Assembly: GCA_937893815.1 (NCBI GenBank)
Contig: CALCSH010000284.1
Coordinates: 1 to 7,060 of the forward strand
Direction: 5' to 3'
DNA: 7,060 nucleotides
From: an uncultured Anaerolineae bacterium
Lineage (GTDB): Bacteria; Chloroflexota; Anaerolineae; Anaerolineales; UBA11858
Below the pieces are notes generated by a model. The model saw nothing but the letters and a program-made list of their open reading frames with translations, ran no database searches and was not told where the DNA came from. The first letter of the stretch is position 1. Each line of letters begins with the position of its first letter. The translations under genes were made by a program, and so were the position numbers. Positions 5,860 through 7,060 of this stretch are shown here, one piece after another.

Positions 5860-6948
5860 ATGGCTCGTAAGGAATTAGGTCATATTGAGTTACAGTGGCG
5901 TTGCCCGAATTGCGAGAATCTTAATCTCGGGCGAGAGCGAACTTGTTCGGCATGTGGCGCACCTCAGCCCGAGGGTGTACAGTTTGAACAGGCCGCGCAG
6001 CAAAAAATCATTGAGGATGAAGTGCTGGAGACCCAGGCCAAAGCTGGGGCTGATATTCATTGTGCCTATTGCGGCACGCGCAACCCCGCCGGAACCAAAG
6101 CCTGCTCCCAATGTGGGTCGGACATTTCGGAAGGTATAAAGCGCGAAGCGGGCCGTGTGATTGGCGCCTTTCAAACCGGCCCGGCGCAACCCGTAGCATG
6201 TTCTGCATGTGGAGCGGAGAACGCTGCCTCCGCCCGGCAGTGTGTCCAGTGCGGCGCTCCAATCAGAGCGGCAGCAACCGATTCATCGGCTGCTGCCGGT
6301 GAGACCGAAGTGCCGGCACAGCAGAACGCCAAAAAACTCCCAATCGTTTTGATTATTGTGGCTGTATTGGTTTGCATCGGGATGATTGCGGTGGCGGTGC
6401 TCTCCATGAAAACAAGTAGCATCAGCGGAACAGTCCAGCAGATTCAGTGGGAGCGTTCGGTGGCGCTGGAAGCTTTTGGCCCGGTAGATCATAGCGACTG
6501 GCAAGATGCAATACCTGCTGATGTGGAGAATGTCTCTTGTACTGAAAAATACCGTTATACCAGCAGTACCCCGGCTGAAAACTCCAAGGAAGTTTGCGGT
6601 ACACCCTATACCGTTGATTCTGGAGGTGGGTTTGCCGAAGTCGTGCAGGATTGCGAGTATCAAGTCTACGATGAGTACTGCTCGTACACGGTCATCGAAT
6701 GGTCGTATGCCGACACGATTGTAGCAAACGGCTCTGGCCTTAATGCCGAATGGCCTGCGCCCAACCTGAGTAGCGATCAGCGTTTGGGCGATCCACGCAG
6801 TGAAACCTACAGTGTTGTTTTTCAAACGGATAAAGATGTCTACACCTATAACCCCGAAGACTTTACCGAGTATCAGCGGTATCAGCCCGGTAGCGTCTGG
6901 AATCTGGATGTAAATACCTTTGGCGTAGTTGTATCTGTGCAGCCATAA
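5860..6948 (+). CDS. Membrane-tethered protein with three zinc ribbons
   Basis: A 362-residue protein. Its N-terminal half holds three zinc-finger modules: W13-x-CPNC with C29/C32, C68/C71 with C82/C85, and C114/C117 with C128/C131. All three have the same spacing, C-x2-C-x3-N-x6-C-x2-C; the first also has the leading Trp typical of RanBP2-type fingers. A low-complexity Ala/Ser/Glu linker (137-157) leads to one strong transmembrane segment (160-182, preceded by KK). The remaining 180 residues are polar, rich in Tyr, Trp, Asp and Ser, with four cysteines (227, 246, 265, 274) that could form two disulphides. By the positive-inside rule the ribbons are cytoplasmic and the C-terminal domain outside. 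The start follows TAGGAG, which overlaps the DegV stop, so the two genes are co-transcribed and probably coupled. I do not recognise a named function; similar membrane zinc-ribbon proteins are usually annotated as hypothetical. It is the last protein gene before the tRNA. Confidence 0.9.
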   Translation: MARKELGHIELQWRCPNCENLNLGRERTCSACGAPQPEGVQFEQAAQQKIIEDEVLETQAKAGADIHCAYCGTRNPAGTKACSQCGSDISEGIKREAGRVIGAFQTGPAQPVACSACGAENAASARQCVQCGAPIRAAATDSSAAAGETEVPAQQNAKKLPIVLIIVAVLVCIGMIAVAVLSMKTSSISGTVQQIQWERSVALEAFGPVDHSDWQDAIPADVENVSCTEKYRYTSSTPAENSKEVCGTPYTVDSGGGFAEVVQDCEYQVYDEYCSYTVIEWSYADTIVANGSGLNAEWPAPNLSSDQRLGDPRSETYSVVFQTDKDVYTYNPEDFTEYQRYQPGSVWNLDVNTFGVVVSVQP

Positions 6949-6950
6949 TG

Positions 6951-6979
6951 TTGCTATTTTTTACATCTTGGAGTAGAAT
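6951..6979 (+). promoter_or_regulatory. sigma70-type promoter of the tRNA gene
   Basis: TTGCTA (6951-6956) and TAGAAT (6974-6979) are separated by exactly 17 bases. The predicted start near 6985 is only a few bases before the mature tRNA 5' end at 6992, as expected for a tRNA promoter. It lies directly after the zinc-ribbon stop codon; no terminator hairpin is visible between the two. Confidence 0.65.
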
Positions 6980-6991
6980 TCTGGCGCATAT

Positions 6992-7060
6992 GCTCTCGTA
7001 GCTCAGTGGATAGAGCACTTGGTTGCGGACTAAGGGGTCGCGCGTTCGAGTCGCGCCGAG
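6992..7060 (+). tRNA. tRNA-Arg, anticodon GCG (3' partial)
   Basis: The cloverleaf folds cleanly: acceptor 5' strand GCTCTCG (6992-6998), TA, D stem GCTC/GAGC with loop AGTGGATA, and anticodon stem CTTGG/CTAAG (one G-U pair) around loop TTGCGGA. The anticodon GCG lies at 7025-7027. The variable loop is GGGTC and the T stem GCGCG/CGCGC has loop TTCGAGT. The last four bases, CGAG, begin the acceptor 3' strand; three more bases, the discriminator and any CCA lie beyond the window edge. C35 and the A in the D-loop (A20 position) match known arginine identity elements. The anticodon would read CGC and, by wobble, CGU. Confidence 0.93.

Noticed and set aside
6283..6825. 180-codon open frame on the minus strand
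   Set aside because: Antisense to the zinc-ribbon gene, with no promoter, ribosome site or domain.

Overview
This window looks like an ordinary, gene-dense chromosomal stretch of a free-living bacterium. The best guess is Chloroflexota, Anaerolineae-like. This rests on the moderate G+C content, a purine-nucleoside-type ABC permease pair, a divergent uroporphyrinogen-decarboxylase-like methyltransferase, a MurJ with an unusual N-terminal motif and a membrane-tethered zinc-ribbon protein. The taxon is an inference from family resemblance, not from a marker gene. I see no mobile element, CRISPR array, toxin-antitoxin pair or defence gene.

Layout. Positions 1-1831 (+) hold two consecutive inner-membrane permeases of a BmpA/NupNOPQ-like ABC importer; the first is cut by the left edge. 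They end in a near-perfect bidirectional hairpin terminator (1831-1869) shared with a convergent minus-strand gene group. On the minus strand, read from right to left, that group is: the lipid II flippase-family gene murJ (4888-3347), two very short ORFs of 47 and 31 codons (3335-3090) that share one reading frame and are separated by a single TAG, a hairpin (3087-3054), and a URO-D-family methyltransferase-like gene (3034-1871).

murJ diverges from a plus-strand pair: a DegV-family fatty-acid-binding protein (5002-5850) and, nine bases later, a protein with three zinc ribbons, one membrane span and a cysteine-containing outer domain (5860-6948). The 113-base divergent spacer carries two face-to-face extended -10 promoters with inverted repeats between and across them, so the two directions may be co-controlled. 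A separate promoter right after the zinc-ribbon gene drives a tRNA-Arg with anticodon GCG, cut by the right edge.

Functionally the window mixes nucleoside uptake, cell-envelope synthesis (lipid II flipping), exogenous fatty-acid or lipid handling (DegV) and an unassigned corrinoid or URO-D-like enzyme. The points most worth following up are the two unannotated short ORFs, the palindromic divergent promoter region, the triple ribbon with identical RanBP2-type spacing, and the GCG anticodon.
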